Shown one piece after another: positions 62,938 through 64,000 of a stretch of 64,000 nucleotides of DNA. A program made the position numbers and the translations under genes. The notes beneath the pieces are model-generated. The model was not told the origin of the DNA, made no database searches, and saw only the letters and a program-made list of their open reading frames with translations. The stretch covers positions 434,001-498,000 of the forward strand of contig CAZHMD010000001.1 of the NCBI GenBank assembly GCA_964533735.1. The letters run 5' to 3'. The first letter of the stretch is position 1, and each line of letters begins with the position of its first letter. The stretch comes from UBA6107 sp964533735 (GTDB taxonomy: Bacteria; Chloroflexota; Anaerolineae; Anaerolineales; Anaerolineaceae).

Positions 62938-63798
62938 ATGAATAAAGTAATGATCGTCACGGACAGTACATCAACCATTCCAACAGAAATGCTTAGCGGG
63001 CACCCAATCAAGGTGCTTCCTTTACAGGTAATTTGGGACCACAAAGTATACAGAGATGGAATCGACATCCAACCCAAGGAGTTTTACGAACGTCTGGCGG
63101 TTGAAAAGGTCATGCCCTCAACCTCGCAAACTACTCCTGAAGAATTCAAAGCGGTTTATGAGCGCTTGCTTGCTGAAGGGTTTGACATTCTCAGTATTCA
63201 CATCTCCAGTAAACTCTCAGGCACCATGGATTCTGCCATCCAGGCAAAACGTGAATTCCCAGGCGCCAGGATCGAATTGGTAGACTCTTTGAGTACGAGC
63301 ATGGCTCTTGGTTTCCAGGTTCTCAGCGCAGCCCGTATGGCAAATATTGGCGCCAGCCTGAGTGAATGTACTTCGGTTGCAGTCGAAGCTACCAAACATA
63401 CCGGCGTTTATTTTGCCCTCAATACTCTTGAATTCCTGCATCGCGGCGGGCGTATCGGTGGAGCGGCGGCATTCATGGGAACCATGTTGAATCTCAAGCC
63501 GTTGCTTGAATTACGCGATGGGCGCATCGAAGCTGTTGAAAGAGTGCGCACGTTTAATAAGACTGTTGACCGCCTTCTCGATTTAGTAGAAGCTAAACTG
63601 AAAAACGAAAAGGGTCCGATCCGCCTGGCCGTCATTCACGCCAATGAAGATGAAAAGGCTGAAAAGTTGCTTCTCCGCGCATCTCATCGTTTTTCAAAGA
63701 CATTGGTTACAGATGCAGTCATCACTGCGGTGAGCCCGGTTCTGGGTACCCACACCGGTCCTGGAGCGCTGGGCATCGCGTTTATGAGTGGTATGTAA
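62938..63798 (+). CDS. DegV family fatty-acid-binding protein
   Basis: A 286-residue DegV protein: VMIVTDSTSTIPTEML at the start, STSQTTPEEFKAVYERL at about 61-77, SIHISSKLSGTMDSA at about 87-101, and FLHRGGRIGG and GPGALGIAF in the C-terminal domain. DegV proteins bind fatty acids and in Firmicutes present them to the kinase FakA; no fakA is seen next door. GGAGGAG precedes ATG 62938. The ffh/degV gap of 186 bases holds both promoters, which I could not define with certainty. Confidence 0.93.
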   Translation: MNKVMIVTDSTSTIPTEMLSGHPIKVLPLQVIWDHKVYRDGIDIQPKEFYERLAVEKVMPSTSQTTPEEFKAVYERLLAEGFDILSIHISSKLSGTMDSAIQAKREFPGARIELVDSLSTSMALGFQVLSAARMANIGASLSECTSVAVEATKHTGVYFALNTLEFLHRGGRIGGAAAFMGTMLNLKPLLELRDGRIEAVERVRTFNKTVDRLLDLVEAKLKNEKGPIRLAVIHANEDEKAEKLLLRASHRFSKTLVTDAVITAVSPVLGTHTGPGALGIAFMSGM

Positions 63799-63820
63799 AA
63801 CAGCTCATCTTGTGCTAATT

Positions 63821-63850
63821 GAGGGGCGATGGCAACATCGCCTCTCTTTA
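63821..63850 (+). terminator. Terminator after degV
   Basis: GAGGGGCGATG and CATCGCCTCTC pair with one G-T pair, loop GCAA, followed by TTTATT. It lies 22 bases past the degV stop and before the extended -10 of the next gene. Confidence 0.75.
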
Positions 63851-63868
63851 TTACCCTCAATTGGTTTC

Positions 63869-63877
63869 TGGTAAAAT
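63869..63877 (+). promoter_or_regulatory. Extended -10 box of the DUF1015 gene
   Basis: TGGTAAAAT gives a TGn extension and a TAAAAT -10. Transcription would begin near 63884, a leader of about 23 bases that includes the ribosome site GAGGTG. It repeats the TGGTAnAAT form seen at rpoC and the SanA-like gene. A -35 box is not clear. Confidence 0.45.
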
Positions 63878-63906
63878 TCAACAGACATCAAAATTCGAGG
63901 TGCACA

Positions 63907-64000
63907 TTGAAAAACTTTTCCTCCCTGGGTATTCAAATCCCGGATCTCCTTCTCCCCAACCATTCAGTGGATCTCCACAAATGGGCAGTCATCGCATGTG
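63907..64000 (+). CDS. DUF1015-family protein, N-terminal part (3' truncated by window)
   Basis: An open frame from TTG 63907 to the window edge, 31 residues. GAGGTG lies four bases before the TTG. IPDLLLPNHSVDLHKWAVIA matches the N-terminus of one DUF1015 subgroup, which opens with a (V/I)P-x-(I/L)LLP motif and then xx-WAVVAC. The function of DUF1015 is unknown. The rest is outside the window. Confidence 0.7.
   Translation, partial: MKNFSSLGIQIPDLLLPNHSVDLHKWAVIAC

Noticed and set aside
1..64000. CRISPR arrays, insertion sequences, prophage genes, rRNA or tRNA genes.
   Set aside because: No spaced direct repeats, transposase or integrase motifs, or structural RNA genes were recognised on reading both strands. 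A dedicated tRNA/ncRNA scan could still find a short RNA gene.

Overview
The window looks like chromosomal DNA of a Chloroflexota bacterium, most likely class Anaerolineae. The lineage call is an inference from gene content: two DUF2298 (Chlor_Arch_YYY) membrane proteins, a serine hydroxymethyltransferase-aminomethyltransferase fusion, an archaeal-type isopentenyl phosphate kinase beside a mevalonate kinase, an rpoC with no adjacent rpoB, and many GT-C type membrane glycosyltransferases. Coding density is high, and no IS element, prophage, CRISPR array, rRNA or tRNA gene was recognised.

Layout. 1-3.5 kb: the end of a glutaredoxin-like gene, convergent with a minus-strand cluster of a membrane-embedded subtilase, an ECF-like sigma factor and a one-TM protein (possible sigma/anti-sigma/protease module). 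3.5-8.3 kb: a canonical sigma70 promoter and a leader with two tiny coupled ORFs precede the GlyA-GcvT fusion and a LysN-like aminotransferase (one-carbon and amino-acid metabolism). 8.35-18.5 kb, minus strand apart from one small plus-strand gene: a TGS-domain nucleoside kinase, then an oligosaccharide uptake region with a binding lipoprotein, two MalF/MalG permease pairs and a lipoprotein alpha-amylase. One MalF is fused to an N-terminal GT-C glycosyltransferase-like domain. No ABC ATPase is present, so an ATPase encoded elsewhere is implied. 18.8-22.1 kb, plus strand: LipM/LplA-type acyltransferase, SanA-like protein, HD protein and a TIM-barrel plus NTF2-like protein.

22.1-34.5 kb, minus strand: gyrA, rpoC, a 1,090-residue hybrid sensor kinase without a partner regulator, a secernin-type (C69) hydrolase and cmk. 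34.5-47.4 kb, minus strand: a surface-glycan locus with a GT39-like protein, two DUF2298 proteins (one a 1,778-residue GT-C/DUF2298 fusion), a GT4 glycosyltransferase, a CDP-paratose-2-epimerase-like SDR and a flippase-like membrane protein, followed upstream by lepA and tlyA. 50.1-54.4 kb, plus strand: UbiA-family prenyltransferase, mevalonate kinase, isopentenyl phosphate kinase, dGTPase and greA. This operon could make isoprenoid units and a polyprenyl-phosphate pentose carrier for the GT-C enzymes. 54.4-62.8 kb, minus strand: a two-TM protein of unknown function, topA with an extra N-terminal zinc ribbon, manC, dprA and the translation/SRP cluster rimM-khpA-rpsP-ffh. 62.9-64 kb, plus strand: degV and the start of a DUF1015 gene.

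Several genes lack a Shine-Dalgarno sequence and have a -10-like box just upstream of the start codon, which suggests leaderless or nearly leaderless mRNAs. All functions are read from sequence motifs and family knowledge; no database search was run.
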